Shown: positions 16,710 through 26,927, numbered from the stretch's first letter. The stretch is DNA of 64,000 nt from Neorhizobium sp. NCHU2750 (GCF_003597675.1 NZ_CP030827.1:1-64000), one strand, 5' to 3'. The notes: generated from the letters alone by a model not told the origin. Program-made: numbers and translations.

Positions 16710-18521
16710 ATGCGCACCATTGCCGAACTGCACGATCGCATCACACGGGCGTTTTCCTCGAGAGCCTTTCCGGGGGAACACGCGAAGCCGTTGCGGGAGA
16801 TCGTTGTCCGGCCTTCGGAAGGCGTCGATGGCCACTCCAACGCCTTGCGCGGCTCTGCGGGCACGTTGCAAAGCCTCTTCTCTCAATTGAAGTCCTGGTC
16901 GCCGAGTAGCCGCAACCGTTCCCTGACGGGACGGCTCAAACAATCGGAAGCCGTCAGCGAAGCGAAATCCCGCCGCCTGTCGACCGTCGTTCATGAAATC
17001 CGCACGCCGCTTAATGGCATTCTCGGCATGACGCATCTGCTCAGCCAGACCAAGCTGACGGCGGAGCAGCAGAATTATCTGAGCGGCATTCGCCAGTCCG
17101 GCCATCTTCTGGCGCAACTCGTCGACGACATCCTCGATCTGTCGACGATGGAGGCAGGCCGCTTCCGGCTCAACACGCGCGCCGAAAACCTGCGGCAGCT
17201 GCTGGAAAGCGTCGTCGAGATGCTGTCGCCTCGAGCCCACGAAAAGCGGATCGAAGTGGCGGCAACATTCGCCGCCGACCTGCCCGACCTGCTCGATTTC
17301 GATCCCGCCCGGCTGCGCCAGGTCCTGTTCAACGTCATCGGCAACGCGGTCAAGTTTACCAGTGTCGGCGGTGTCCTCGTCCGTGTCGAGATCGCCGCGG
17401 GCAATGTCGAAATTGCTGTCAACGATACCGGGCCGGGTATGACGCCGACGGAACAGGCAACCATTTTCGGCGAGTTCGAACAGGCGGGATCGGCTGAAGC
17501 GCGAAGCGGCGGCACCGGCCTCGGCCTCGGCATCGCATCGCGCATTCTGACGGAATTCGGCGGTTCTCTTTCGGTCAGAAGCAAAAAGGGTGATGGCAGC
17601 ACCTTCACCATACGCTTTCCCGTGCGACTGGCCGAAGACGTCGCGGCTGGCGATACGGATCGTAGCGGGATGCTGTCACGGTCGCGTGTGCTGCTTCTTG
17701 CTCCGCCTGGGCCGACGGCTCAGGCGACAGTTGCCACCATTGAGGCGCTGGGCGGTCGCTGCCGACATGTCGCCAGTGCTAGCGACGTGTCGGTACTGAT
17801 CGATCGCGCCGCGCTGGGCGCCATGCCGTTTACGGACCTCGTCGTCGATCATCGCCTCGCATCCGACTATGCCTGCGAGCCGCAGCATCATCCACTGCAT
17901 CGCATCCTGCTCGTCAATCCGGAAGAGCGTGCCTCGCAGCCGCAGGACCTCTTCGATGCCTGGCTGATCCGGCCGCTGCGCGAACGGTCGCTGATCGATG
18001 TGCTGAGCGGCCGCATGCGCGGCTTCGCACGCCCTCCTGCCTCAACATCCGGCTCGGCGCCGATCATGGCCCCGCCGGTGGTATCCGAGGTGGCCACCGA
18101 TCCGGCCCGGAGAGAAAAGCTCGATATCGTGCTGGCCGAGGACGATCCGATCAATGCCACGCTGGTGCGCGCGACCTTGCTGCGGGGCGGGCACAAGGTG
18201 CGATGGGTCGCTGACGTTCCGAGTTTCTTCGATATCATCCGGCAGGTCGATGCCCAGCCCGACCTGATCATCACCGACATGAACATGCCCGGCGGGGATC
18301 CGCTCGATGTGCTGGTGGATCTACGTACAAAGGAAAAAACGCTGCGGCTGTCGGCTGTGCCTGTCGTCGTCCTGACGGGGGATAGTCGCGATGGGTTGCT
18401 GCAGGATGCCATGGCCGCCGGCGCCGACAGGGTATTCCAGAAGCCTGTCGAGCCGGAGAGGCTGCTGGACGAAATCCGCAATCTTCTCGGCCGCGATGTG
18501 GATCGCCAGGGAAGCCGTTGA
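16710..18521 (+). CDS. Soluble hybrid histidine kinase with two receiver-like domains
   Basis: The 603-residue protein has no membrane segment or recognisable sensor domain. A roughly 85-residue N-terminus leads to HisKA with phospho-His95 in VVHEIRTPLNG, then HATPase_c (FNVIGNAVKF; NDTGPGMT; GGTGLGLGIA). Residues about 325-440 look like a degenerate receiver that lost the N-terminal acidic pair (VLLLAPPG) but keeps the fold pattern. The C-terminal receiver is canonical, with EDD near 475, Asp523 in IITDMNMP, and Lys in FQKPVEP. No HPt or output regulator is adjacent. It starts 58 bp after lspA; the ribosome site is weak. Confidence 0.88.
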   Translation: MRTIAELHDRITRAFSSRAFPGEHAKPLREIVVRPSEGVDGHSNALRGSAGTLQSLFSQLKSWSPSSRNRSLTGRLKQSEAVSEAKSRRLSTVVHEIRTPLNGILGMTHLLSQTKLTAEQQNYLSGIRQSGHLLAQLVDDILDLSTMEAGRFRLNTRAENLRQLLESVVEMLSPRAHEKRIEVAATFAADLPDLLDFDPARLRQVLFNVIGNAVKFTSVGGVLVRVEIAAGNVEIAVNDTGPGMTPTEQATIFGEFEQAGSAEARSGGTGLGLGIASRILTEFGGSLSVRSKKGDGSTFTIRFPVRLAEDVAAGDTDRSGMLSRSRVLLLAPPGPTAQATVATIEALGGRCRHVASASDVSVLIDRAALGAMPFTDLVVDHRLASDYACEPQHHPLHRILLVNPEERASQPQDLFDAWLIRPLRERSLIDVLSGRMRGFARPPASTSGSAPIMAPPVVSEVATDPARREKLDIVLAEDDPINATLVRATLLRGGHKVRWVADVPSFFDIIRQVDAQPDLIITDMNMPGGDPLDVLVDLRTKEKTLRLSAVPVVVLTGDSRDGLLQDAMAAGADRVFQKPVEPERLLDEIRNLLGRDVDRQGSR

Positions 18522-18544
18522 CGGATCCCGGATGCCATCCTAAT

Positions 18545-18561
18545 GTGACAATTGACGTCAC
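18545..18561. promoter_or_regulatory. Inverted repeat upstream of olsB
   Basis: GTGAC (18545-18549) and GTCAC (18557-18561) flank a 7-bp spacer and overlap a perfect TGACGTCA palindrome (18553-18560). It is about 60-75 bp before olsB. It only loosely resembles a Pho box, which would be expected if phosphate limitation induces ornithine lipids here. Confidence 0.3.
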
Positions 18562-18619
18562 GTTCCTGTCGTAGAGACGTGATTTATGACGGTGATCCAA
18601 CCGGGACGGGCAAATCACC

Positions 18620-19492
18620 ATGGCAATCGAACTCCTGAACCGCGAATTGACACTCGATATTCCTTCGACTCCGCCGCCATCCACTGTCAATGGCGATGTA
18701 TTCGGCCGCATAGGCTCGCTCGAAACGCGGCTTGCACGCAGCAGCCGCGAAATTGAGGCTGCGCAGGTTGTGCGCTACCGCGTCTTCGTCGAAGAGATGA
18801 AGGCGACGCTGAGCCCTGAAGCGATGCGCCTCAAGCGTGACTTCGACAGCTATGACGATATTTGCGACCACCTTCTTGTGGTCGACAACGCCATCGAGGG
18901 CGAGATCGAGGATCAGATCGTCGGCACCTACCGCCTTCTGCGGCAGGAAGTTGCCATGGCGAATGGTGGTTTTTATTCGGCCTCCGAATTCGATATCGAG
19001 CCTCTTCTGGCCCGTCATCCCGATAAGCAGTTCATGGAGCTTGGCCGCTCCTGTGTCATCCCGGACTACCGCACCAAGCGCACGGTCGAGCTTTTGTGGC
19101 TGGGCAACTGGACCTATTCGCTGAGGCACGGCATGGGCGCCATGTTTGGCTGCGCATCCTTCCCCGGCGTCTCTCCCGAAGAGCACGCGCTGGCATTGTC
19201 CTTCCTGCATCACAATTCGCTTGTGAAGGATCAATGGATGGTGTCGGCGAAGCCTGATCTCTATCGCAAGATGGATATGATCCCGGCCGAAAGCATCAAT
19301 CCGCGCCAGGCGCTTTCGGCCATGCCGCCGCTCGTGAAGGGCTATCTGCGGCTCGGTGCGATGATCGGTGATGGTGCTGTCGTCGACCAGGCGTTCAACA
19401 CCACCGATGTCCTGATCGTCCTGCCGATCGCCGAGATTTCCGGCCGATACATCAACCATTTCGATGTCGACGGTGGCCGCTTCGTCAGCTGA
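18620..19492 (+). CDS. olsB: L-ornithine N(alpha)-acyltransferase OlsB
   Basis: OlsB transfers a 3-hydroxyacyl group from acyl carrier protein to the alpha-amino group of ornithine, making lyso-ornithine lipid, the first step of phosphorus-free membrane lipid synthesis. The 290-residue product matches the GNAT-like OlsB family with AAQVVRYRVFVEEM, ELGRSCVIPDYRTKR and the run MFGCASFPGVSP. The start has GGGACGGG upstream. The second-step O-acyltransferase (OlsA, PlsC-like) could be the gene at 38.7 kb. An inverted repeat lies in its promoter region. Confidence 0.9.
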   Translation: MAIELLNRELTLDIPSTPPPSTVNGDVFGRIGSLETRLARSSREIEAAQVVRYRVFVEEMKATLSPEAMRLKRDFDSYDDICDHLLVVDNAIEGEIEDQIVGTYRLLRQEVAMANGGFYSASEFDIEPLLARHPDKQFMELGRSCVIPDYRTKRTVELLWLGNWTYSLRHGMGAMFGCASFPGVSPEEHALALSFLHHNSLVKDQWMVSAKPDLYRKMDMIPAESINPRQALSAMPPLVKGYLRLGAMIGDGAVVDQAFNTTDVLIVLPIAEISGRYINHFDVDGGRFVS

Positions 19493-19497
19493 TACGC

Positions 19498-19888
19498 TTA
19501 CTGCACGAGCCTGATTGGCTCGGGATAGCGTGCTATCATCTCGTCCGACGTCAGCAGAAGCATGCCTTCCGCCGCTGCCTGTGCGATCAGGATTCGATCA
19601 AACGGGTCCTTGTGGATCGGCGGCATGAGCTCCAGGGCAAAGGCGTGGCGCGAGTTCACCGTCAACTCGCTGAAGCCGTTATCCAGAAGCGCTCGCTGCA
19701 AAATGCGCGGTTCAATATTGAAGCCGCTGCGGTTCAGACCTCTCTTGATCATCAGCATCCCAGATGCTGGCCGAACTGAAGAAAAGCTGGTTTTCAACGC
19801 TCTCGAGGACATCCCGCATCTCATCACTCAGTTTGGGATCATCCTCCGCAAACCAAGCGAGTATATCAGAATCGGGAAGTATTCTCAT
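19498..19888 (-). pseudogene. PIN-domain (VapC-type) toxin, frameshifted
   Basis: The ATG at 19888 overlaps the antitoxin stop (ATGA) and opens a PIN domain, MRILPDSDILAWF, running to SSASIWDADDQ. The reading then departs from the family and ends at a TGA, while the next frame resumes the expected sequence at IKRGLNR and runs through DPFDRILIAQA and LLTSDEMI to the end. One extra base around 19750-19762 explains this. Catalytic Asp residues are otherwise kept (Asp6, DPFD, TSDE). The result is a split gene of about 130 codons. A sequencing error cannot be excluded. The nuclease would cleave RNA when free of its antitoxin. Confidence 0.8.
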
Positions 19889-20133
19889 TTTCGCTCGCCA
19901 TAAAACATCTCTTCGATCTCCTTGGCGAACATCGTGTCAAAGTCATCCGGAATCTGAGCGTATCCCTTGAGAAAGCCGGCGCGGCGTTTCTTCTCCGGCT
20001 GCACCTCTTCCAGCGGCACGACCTTCGCCATCGGCTTTCCTGCCTTGGCGATGACGAAGCCTTCGCCATTTGCAGCTTCCTCGACGAGGCGCGACAGATG
20101 CGTCTTGGCGTCATGAATATTGATGGTCTTCAT
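19885..20133 (-). CDS. Phd/YefM-type antitoxin
   Basis: The 82-residue product begins MKTINIHDAKTHLSRLVEEA, the DNA-binding N-terminus of the Phd/YefM family (AbrB-independent beta-alpha fold), and its C-terminal half (FLKGYAQIPDDFD) would wrap the toxin. The ATG at 20133 has GGAG 6 nt upstream; a GTG nine codons earlier is rejected. It overlaps the PIN toxin by 4 bp. It probably represses its own promoter together with the toxin. The partner is frameshifted, so the antitoxin may now act alone or be a relic. Confidence 0.9.
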   Translation of the reverse strand: MKTINIHDAKTHLSRLVEEAANGEGFVIAKAGKPMAKVVPLEEVQPEKKRRAGFLKGYAQIPDDFDTMFAKEIEEMFYGERK

Positions 20134-20198
20134 GATGCGCTCCGGGTGGAGTTGGTTCACTGAACTTAGTCCACCCGGCCGATGCTTCCAATCAGTGC

Positions 20199-22478
20199 TT
20201 ACGAACCGGCATTGTAAGCCGCGATCGCTGCCATGTTGACGATTTCCGAATCCTTGGCACCCATCTGGGTGATCTGGACCGACTTGTCGAAGCCGACGAG
20301 AAGCGGGCCGATGATTGTCGAGCCGCCGATTTCCTGCAGCATGCGCGTGGCGATCGATGCCGAATGGATCGCCGGCATCACCAGCACATTGGCCGTGCCT
20401 GAAAGCCGGCAGAACGGATATTGCTCCATCCGGCCCGCATTGAGCGCCACATCCGCGGACATCTCGCCATCGTATTCGAAATCGACACGCCGGCCGTCGA
20501 GGATCTTTACCGCTTCGCGCACCTGTTCCGAACGGTCGCCGACCTGCTGGCCGAAATTGGAATAGGCGAGCATCGCCACCCGCGGTTCATAACCCATGCG
20601 CCGGGCAACCCGCGCTGCTTCCGTCGCAATATCGGCAAGATCCTCGGCATCCGGCCTGTCGTGGACGGCCGTATCGGCAACGAAGATCGTCCGTCCGCGA
20701 GCGACGACGAGTGACACGCCGATCACCCGATGTCCCGGCTTGGCGTCTATGCAGCGCCTGACGTCCGAAAGCGCGGTCGCATAATTGCGCGTCGTACCCG
20801 TCACCATTGCGTCGGCGTCGCCCACAGCCACCATCGTGGCGGCAAAATGGTTGCGGTCGTTGTTGATCAGCCGCTGCACGTCGCGCAGCAGAAAACCGTC
20901 CCGCTGCAAGCGTGCGTAGAGATAGTCGATATAGGCCTCGGTCCGCGTCGAGATACGGGCATTGACGATCTCGATGCCGGGTCGGTCGAGATCGATGCCG
21001 GCCTTCTCCGCCGTCGTCCGGATCACGTCGTCACGTCCGAGCAGGATGGCGGTGCCGAGTTCCTGGTTGCAGAAGGAGATCGCGGCACGCATGACCTGCT
21101 CTTCTTCCGCCTCGGCAAATACGACCCGCTTGGGGAAGCGGCGCACGCGATCGTAGATGCTTTGCGTCGTCGCCGCGATCGGGTCGCGACGAGCGGAAAG
21201 CTCGCGGCCATAGGCGGCAAGGTCGGTGATTTCCCGCCGCGCAACGCCGCTTTCGATCGCAGCCTTCGCGACCGCCACCGGAATTGCCGAGATCAGGCGC
21301 GGATCGAAAGGAACGGGGATGATATACTGCGAGCCGAAACGCGGCCGGTTGCCCTGATAGGCGGCAGCCACATCGTCAGGCACGTCTTCGCGGGCAAGAT
21401 CGGCCAGCGCCTGGGCTGCGGCGATCTTCATCGCGTCGTTGATCTGGCGGGCGCGAACATCGAGCGCGCCGCGGAAGATGTAGGGGAAGCCGAGTACGTT
21501 GTTGACCTGGTTCGGATAGTCCGAACGGCCGGTTGCCATGATCGCGTCGTCGCGGATGCGGGCGACTTCCTCCGGCGTGATTTCCGGATCGGGGTTGGCC
21601 ATGGCGAAGATGATCGGCTTGTCGGCCATCGAGCGGATCATCTCGGCGGTGAAGGCGCCCTTCTGCGAAAGGCCGAATACCACGTCGGCGCCTTTCATCG
21701 CTTCTTCGAGGCTGCGCGTGTCGGTCTTCACGGCATGCGCGCTCTTCCACTGGTTCATCCCCTCGGTGCGACCCTGATAGATCACGCCCTTGGTGTCACA
21801 GAGGATGATATTGGCTGGGTTGAAGCCCATCGCCTTGATCAGCTCGATACAGGCGATTGCTGCTGCACCTGCGCCGTTGCAGACGAGCTTGGTGGTCTTG
21901 AGGTCGCGCCCGGTCAGTTCCAGCGCGTTGATCAGGCCTGCTGCCGCGATGATCGCCGTACCGTGCTGGTCGTCGTGGAAGACCGGGATATCCATCAGTT
22001 CGCGCAGGCGGCTCTCGATGATGAAACATTCCGGCGCCTTGATGTCTTCGAGGTTGATGCCGCCGAAGGAGGGGCCGAGATAGCGCACGCAATTGATGAA
22101 CTCATCGACATTTTCCGTATCGACCTCAAGGTCGATGGAATCGACATCGGCAAAGCGCTTGAACAGGACCGACTTGCCCTCCATCACCGGCTTCGAGGCA
22201 AGCGCGCCGAGATTTCCGAGGCCAAGGATGGCGGTCCCGTTGGAGATGACGGCCACCATGTTGCCGCGCGTCGTGTAGTCGTAGGCAGTGGCAGGATCGG
22301 CGGCGATCGCCTTTACCGGTACGGCCACACCCGGAGAATAGGCAAGCGACAGGTCGCGCTGCGTCGCCATCGGCTTGGTGGGCGTGATCTCCAGCTTGCC
22401 GGGGCGTCCGTCAGCGTGAAAGTCCAGCGCCTCCTGATCGGTTACCGATGTGCGTGTCTTGCCTGTCTTCTCGTTCAC
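20199..22478 (-). CDS. tme: NADP-dependent malic enzyme with phosphotransacetylase-like C-terminus
   Basis: It decarboxylates malate to pyruvate with reduction of NADP, supplying reductant and pyruvate during growth on C4-dicarboxylates. The 759-residue product is the large rhizobial type: malic domain ([13 protein letters not shown]), NAD-binding domain ([13 protein letters not shown]) and a C-terminal phosphate acetyltransferase-like domain from about 435 ([16 protein letters not shown]) that is not thought to have acetyltransferase activity. The cofactor assignment follows the position next to mutS, as for Sinorhizobium tme; sequence alone does not exclude an NAD form. Start is GTG at 22478 with GAGAGG upstream; a longer ORF continues upstream opposite mutS and is rejected. 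Confidence 0.92.
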   Translation of the reverse strand: MNEKTGKTRTSVTDQEALDFHADGRPGKLEITPTKPMATQRDLSLAYSPGVAVPVKAIAADPATAYDYTTRGNMVAVISNGTAILGLGNLGALASKPVMEGKSVLFKRFADVDSIDLEVDTENVDEFINCVRYLGPSFGGINLEDIKAPECFIIESRLRELMDIPVFHDDQHGTAIIAAAGLINALELTGRDLKTTKLVCNGAGAAAIACIELIKAMGFNPANIILCDTKGVIYQGRTEGMNQWKSAHAVKTDTRSLEEAMKGADVVFGLSQKGAFTAEMIRSMADKPIIFAMANPDPEITPEEVARIRDDAIMATGRSDYPNQVNNVLGFPYIFRGALDVRARQINDAMKIAAAQALADLAREDVPDDVAAAYQGNRPRFGSQYIIPVPFDPRLISAIPVAVAKAAIESGVARREITDLAAYGRELSARRDPIAATTQSIYDRVRRFPKRVVFAEAEEEQVMRAAISFCNQELGTAILLGRDDVIRTTAEKAGIDLDRPGIEIVNARISTRTEAYIDYLYARLQRDGFLLRDVQRLINNDRNHFAATMVAVGDADAMVTGTTRNYATALSDVRRCIDAKPGHRVIGVSLVVARGRTIFVADTAVHDRPDAEDLADIATEAARVARRMGYEPRVAMLAYSNFGQQVGDRSEQVREAVKILDGRRVDFEYDGEMSADVALNAGRMEQYPFCRLSGTANVLVMPAIHSASIATRMLQEIGGSTIIGPLLVGFDKSVQITQMGAKDSEIVNMAAIAAYNAGS

Positions 22479-22598
22479 GGGGTGTTTCCTCTCCAGCTTC
22501 CTGTGGGCAGCCTTCCTCAAGGTCGCCGCAAATATTGTCTTCCAAGGGGCTTCACCGATAGTGTCGCCACTTTCCATGCGCAACAAAAAATCGGTTCC

Positions 22599-25334
22599 GT
22601 GACCCAGTTTGAAAGATTGTCGATTGACGCCCTGACCGCCGAACAGCTCGCCTCGGAGGAAAGCCGTGCCACGGCCACCCCGATGATGGAGCAGTTTATC
22701 GAGATCAAGGCCAACAACCCTGGATCTCTGCTCTTCTATCGCATGGGCGACTTCTACGAGCTGTTCTTCCAGGATGCGATCGATGCGTCGCGTGCGCTCG
22801 GTATCACGCTGACCAGACGCGGCCAGCACATGGGGCAGGATATCCCGATGTGCGGCGTGCCGGTCCATGCGGCGGATGACTACCTGCAGAAGCTGATTGC
22901 GCTGGGCTTCCGCGTCGCGGTCTGCGAACAGGTGGAAGATCCGGCCGAAGCCAAGAAACGCGGCGGAAAATCGGTGGTCAAGCGCGATGTCGTGCGCCTC
23001 GTCACGCCGGGCACGATCACCGAGGAAAAGCTGCTCGTTGCGTCTGAATCGAACTACCTGATGACGCTCGCCCGCATCAAGGGTGGTGCCGAGCCGGCCA
23101 TGGCGCTCGCCTGGATCGATATTTCCACCGGCGTATTTCGGCTGGCCGAAACCGAAGCGACGCGTCTCCTCGCCGATATCCTGCGCATTGAGCCGCGCGA
23201 ACTGATCATGCCGGACACGATGTTTCATGATCCGGAACTGAAGCCTGTCTTCGACGTGCTCGGCCGCGTCGCCGTGCCGCAGCCGTCAGTGCTGTTCGAC
23301 AGCGCCACCTCGGAAGGCCGTATCGCCCGCTATTTCGGCGTCGGCACGCTGGATGGCTTCGGAACCTTCTCCCGCGCCGAGCTTGCCGCTGCCGCGGCAG
23401 CCATCGCCTATGTCGAGAAGACCCAGATTTCCGAGCGCCCGCCGCTCGGCCGGCCGGAGCGCGAAAGCGGCGCCTCGACCCTGTTCATCGATCCGGCCAC
23501 TCGCGGCAATCTGGAACTGACCAAGACGCTGTCGGGCGAACGCGACGGCACGCTTCTGAAGGCGATCGACCGCACCGTTACCGGTGGCGGCGCCCGTCTG
23601 CTGGCGGAGCGGCTGATGTCGCCGCTGACCGACCCGGACCGCATCAATCGCAGGCTGGATTCCATTTCGTTCCTCAAGGATGAGCCGTCGCTCTGCTCCG
23701 ACCTGCGATCTGCGCTCAAACATGTGCCGGATATGCCGCGCGCGTTGTCCCGTCTGGCGCTGGACCGCGGTGGCCCTCGCGATCTCGGCGCGATCCTCGC
23801 CGGACTTCAGGCGGCGCGTGGCGTTGCGGGTTTCCTCGATGGCGCCATGCTGCCCGTGGAACTCTCTGACGCGCTGGCTGAATTGAAGGCGTTGCCGGTC
23901 ACCGTCGAATCCCTGCTCGGCAACATGCTGGCTGAAGACCTGCCGCTGCTGAAGCGCGACGGTGGCTTCCTTGCAGATGGCTCCCATGCGGAACTCGATG
24001 AGGTCCGGGCGCTGCGTGATCAGTCCCGCAAGGTGATTGCCGGCCTGCAGCTGCAATATGCCGAGGAGACCGGCATCAAGTCGCTGAAGATCAAGCACAA
24101 CAACGTGCTCGGCTATTTCATCGAGGTGACAGCCGGCAATGCCGGCCCGATGACCGATACGCCCGAGGCCAAGGCACGCTTCATCCATCGCCAGACCATG
24201 GCGAATGCCATGCGCTTCACCACGACGGAATTGGCTGATCTCGAAAGCCGTATTGCGAACGCCGCTGACAAGGCACTGACAATCGAGCTTGAAGCCTTCG
24301 ACAAGATGGTCGCTGCCGTGACCGGGGAGGCCGAGGCGATCAAGGCTGGCGCCCGCGCGCTCTCCGTCGTCGATGTCGCAGGTGGCCTCGCCATGTTGGC
24401 CGAGGAATGGGACTACCGCCGTCCGGTCGTCGATGGCAGCCGCATGTTTGCGATCGAGGGCGGCCGCCATCCGGTGGTCGAGCAGGCGCTGCGCCGCCAG
24501 TCCTCCGGCCCGTTCATCGCCAATGATTGCGACCTCTCGCCGAACGGCAATGGAGATTTCGGCGCTCTCTGGCTTCTGACCGGCCCGAACATGGGTGGTA
24601 AGTCGACCTTCCTGCGCCAGAACGCGCTGATCGCCATTCTCGCCCAGATGGGCTCCTTCGTGCCGGCGGCCTCCGCCCATATCGGCATTGTCGACCGGCT
24701 GTTCTCCCGCGTCGGCGCCTCCGACGATCTCGCTCGCGGCCGCTCCACTTTCATGGTCGAGATGGTCGAGACGGCAGCGATCCTCAACCAGGCAACCGAT
24801 CGCTCTCTGGTCATCCTCGACGAAATCGGCCGTGGCACCGCCACGTTCGACGGCCTGTCGATCGCCTGGGCTTCGGTCGAGCATCTGCATGAAGGCAATC
24901 GCTGCCGCGGCCTGTTCGCCACCCATTTCCATGAACTCACCGTCCTGTCGGAAAAACTGGGCCGGCTTTCCAACGCCACGATGAAGGTGAAGGAATGGGA
25001 TGGCGAGGTGATCTTCCTGCATGAGGTCGGCCCCGGCGCTGCCGATCGGTCCTACGGCATCCAGGTCGCCCGCCTTGCCGGCCTGCCGGATTCGGTGGTC
25101 ACCCGCGCCCGCGATGTGCTCACCAAACTTGAGGATTCCGATCGCAAGAACCCGGCGAGCCAGTTGATCGACGACCTGCCGCTGTTCCAGGTCGCTGTCC
25201 GCAAGGAAGAGACCAGACGTGGATCCTCCAAGGTGGACGAAGCGTTGAAGGCGATAAATCCGGACGACATGACCCCGCGCGAAGCGCTTGAGGCATTGTA
25301 TGCCCTCAAGAAGCAGGCGGCGGAAAAGGTCTGA
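22599..25334 (+). CDS. mutS: DNA mismatch repair protein MutS
   Basis: MutS recognises mismatches and starts methyl-independent or strand-directed repair with MutL. The product is about 911 residues. The mismatch-wedge motif is GDFYELF, Walker A is GPNMGGKST, and Walker B is [15 protein letters not shown]. The start is placed at a GTG (22599), giving [16 protein letters not shown]; no good ribosome site is visible and the exact start is uncertain. The ORF stays open far upstream across the divergent malic enzyme gene, which is a codon-bias shadow. Confidence 0.96.
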   Translation: MTQFERLSIDALTAEQLASEESRATATPMMEQFIEIKANNPGSLLFYRMGDFYELFFQDAIDASRALGITLTRRGQHMGQDIPMCGVPVHAADDYLQKLIALGFRVAVCEQVEDPAEAKKRGGKSVVKRDVVRLVTPGTITEEKLLVASESNYLMTLARIKGGAEPAMALAWIDISTGVFRLAETEATRLLADILRIEPRELIMPDTMFHDPELKPVFDVLGRVAVPQPSVLFDSATSEGRIARYFGVGTLDGFGTFSRAELAAAAAAIAYVEKTQISERPPLGRPERESGASTLFIDPATRGNLELTKTLSGERDGTLLKAIDRTVTGGGARLLAERLMSPLTDPDRINRRLDSISFLKDEPSLCSDLRSALKHVPDMPRALSRLALDRGGPRDLGAILAGLQAARGVAGFLDGAMLPVELSDALAELKALPVTVESLLGNMLAEDLPLLKRDGGFLADGSHAELDEVRALRDQSRKVIAGLQLQYAEETGIKSLKIKHNNVLGYFIEVTAGNAGPMTDTPEAKARFIHRQTMANAMRFTTTELADLESRIANAADKALTIELEAFDKMVAAVTGEAEAIKAGARALSVVDVAGGLAMLAEEWDYRRPVVDGSRMFAIEGGRHPVVEQALRRQSSGPFIANDCDLSPNGNGDFGALWLLTGPNMGGKSTFLRQNALIAILAQMGSFVPAASAHIGIVDRLFSRVGASDDLARGRSTFMVEMVETAAILNQATDRSLVILDEIGRGTATFDGLSIAWASVEHLHEGNRCRGLFATHFHELTVLSEKLGRLSNATMKVKEWDGEVIFLHEVGPGAADRSYGIQVARLAGLPDSVVTRARDVLTKLEDSDRKNPASQLIDDLPLFQVAVRKEETRRGSSKVDEALKAINPDDMTPREALEALYALKKQAAEKV

Positions 25335-25383
25335 TCCGGCTCGGAAAACCGAATTTGAGCGGGGCTAAGAGAGGAGTTCACGC

Positions 25384-25866
25384 GTGAGCGTTGCCTTCAT
25401 GAAGGAAGAAAGTGCGGAGACGGCAGCCGAGACGGTTCTGCCGGATCGACCGATTTCAGCCCATCCGAACTTCGTCACCGAGACCGGGCTGAAGGCGCTT
25501 GAATTGCAGTTCAGCTCCGCCCGTGATGCTCTCGAGGCCGCAAGTGCCATCGAGGATATCAACGAGCGCCGTCGCCAGTCGGCCGGGCCGGCCCGCGATC
25601 TGCGTTACTTTTCCGAGCGGCTCCGCACCGCCCAGCCTATGCTGGCACCACCGTCGAATAACGTTGTCGCTTTCGGCAGCCGTGTGAGCTACAGCCGCGA
25701 CGACGGGCGCGAACAGACCTATCGCATCGTCGGGGAAGATGAGGCCGACCCCAGGGCCGGCACTATTTCCTATGTGTCGCCGGTCGCAAGGGCGCTCACC
25801 GGCAAGGCGATCGGCGACGTCGTTTCCGTTGGTAACCAAGAACTCGAAATTCTCACGATTTCGTAA
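25384..25866 (+). CDS. GreA/GreB-family transcription factor, atypical tip
   Basis: Gre factors enter the RNA polymerase secondary channel and stimulate cleavage of backtracked RNA. The 160-residue product has a Gre-like helical N-terminus (about 30-80) and FKBP-like C-terminal domain (FGSRVSYSRDDGREQTYRIVGEDEAD, then GKAIGDVVSV). The canonical coiled-coil tip GDLSENAEY is replaced by a segment around INERRRQSAGPARDLRYF, so cleavage-stimulating acids may be altered; it may be an antagonistic or specialised paralogue. Start is GTG with AGAGGAG 7 nt upstream. It follows mutS by 49 bp. Confidence 0.82.
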   Translation: MSVAFMKEESAETAAETVLPDRPISAHPNFVTETGLKALELQFSSARDALEAASAIEDINERRRQSAGPARDLRYFSERLRTAQPMLAPPSNNVVAFGSRVSYSRDDGREQTYRIVGEDEADPRAGTISYVSPVARALTGKAIGDVVSVGNQELEILTIS

Positions 25867-25959
25867 TCAGCTTAGCCCGTCCTTCGGCTGGCCCGCTTGT
25901 GAAGGCCCGCGTCTCCCGCTATCTGGTTCTCTCCCAAGAAAACAGAGGCGCATCCTGGC

Positions 25960-26901
25960 ATGAAACCCGACTATCTCGTCACCCATTCCGGGGGCTTCCA
26001 TGCCGACGAACTCCTGTCCAGCGTCATCCTGACCAGGCTTTTTCCCGGGGCAAAGATCGTCCGCAGCCGCGCGCCGGAATGGATCACGCCCGGTTCCGAT
26101 CGCATCATCTATGATGTCGGCGGCGCCTTCGATGCCGAGGCACGGATCTTCGACCACCACCAGCGCGGTGCGCCGTTGCGCGACGATGGTGCGCCCTACA
26201 GCTCATTTGGCCTGATCTGGAGCCATTACGGTCGTGATTATCTCGCCGCGATGAATATTCCCGACGCCCATGTCGAGCCGCTGCATGCCTCCTTCGACAA
26301 GAGCTTCGTCCTGCCTATCGACCTGATGGATAACGGCGCGCTCAGCCCGTCGACTGCAGGGCCGCTTGCAGGTCTCACCCTGTCGAGCCTTTTGGAAACC
26401 CTGAAACCTTCCTTCGATGAGAATGAACCCGGTGCCGATGACCGCGCCTTTCACGTGGCTCTCGGCATCGCTCGCTCTTTTGTCGAGGCGGGTATCGGCA
26501 AGCGCGCGGCCAAGCTGCGCGCCGAGACGCTCGTTCTTCAAGCAATCGAGAAGACCGGCGAAGGCCGCATTCTCGAACTGCCGATGGGCATGCCCTTCCG
26601 TCCGGCTATCATCAAGGCCGGCGCCGATCATCTCCTCTTCGTCGTCCATCCGCGTGATGGCAAGGATTGGTGTGTCACCGGCATCCGTCGCGCCGATGAC
26701 GGGTTCGAACTGCGCGCCGACCTGCCGAAATCTTGGGCGGGCCTGACCAATGGCGCGCTTGAGGCGGCCTCCGGCATCAAAGGCGCCACCTTCTGCCACA
26801 ATGGCCGCTTCATCGCAGCGGCGACCAGCCGCGAGGCAGCCCTTGCGATGGCCGAGATCGCGGTGAATGAAGCACTGGCCGAAGCGGCTGCCGCCAATTG
26901 A
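25960..26901 (+). CDS. MYG1-family (DHH-like) protein
   Basis: The 313-residue product matches MYG1/UPF0160, whose eukaryotic member is a mitochondrial and nucleolar 3'-5' RNA exonuclease. Metal-site motifs include THSGGFHADE near the start and IFDHHQRG near residue 66. No membrane segment. A role in RNA processing in bacteria is inferred only from the eukaryotic member. It lies downstream of the Gre-like gene with 93 bp between them, and converges with the hydrolase gene. Confidence 0.85.
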   Translation: MKPDYLVTHSGGFHADELLSSVILTRLFPGAKIVRSRAPEWITPGSDRIIYDVGGAFDAEARIFDHHQRGAPLRDDGAPYSSFGLIWSHYGRDYLAAMNIPDAHVEPLHASFDKSFVLPIDLMDNGALSPSTAGPLAGLTLSSLLETLKPSFDENEPGADDRAFHVALGIARSFVEAGIGKRAAKLRAETLVLQAIEKTGEGRILELPMGMPFRPAIIKAGADHLLFVVHPRDGKDWCVTGIRRADDGFELRADLPKSWAGLTNGALEAASGIKGATFCHNGRFIAAATSREAALAMAEIAVNEALAEAAAAN

Positions 26902-26927
26902 TGTGGCGGCAACCGGGCTGAAACGCC

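Noticed and set aside
20199..22478. Malic enzyme-phosphotransacetylase fusion as a novel architecture
   Set aside because: This two-domain form is the known large bacterial malic enzyme type.
20730..22598. Upstream extension of the mutS reading frame
   Set aside because: It lies opposite the malic enzyme gene and has no MutS similarity; family N-terminus begins near 22599.
22479..23228. Upstream extension of the malic enzyme reading frame
   Set aside because: It lies opposite mutS; a GTG with a ribosome site at 22478 gives the normal malic enzyme N-terminus.
23286..25022. 578-codon ORF antisense to mutS
   Set aside because: Shadow of mutS; no recognisable domain.
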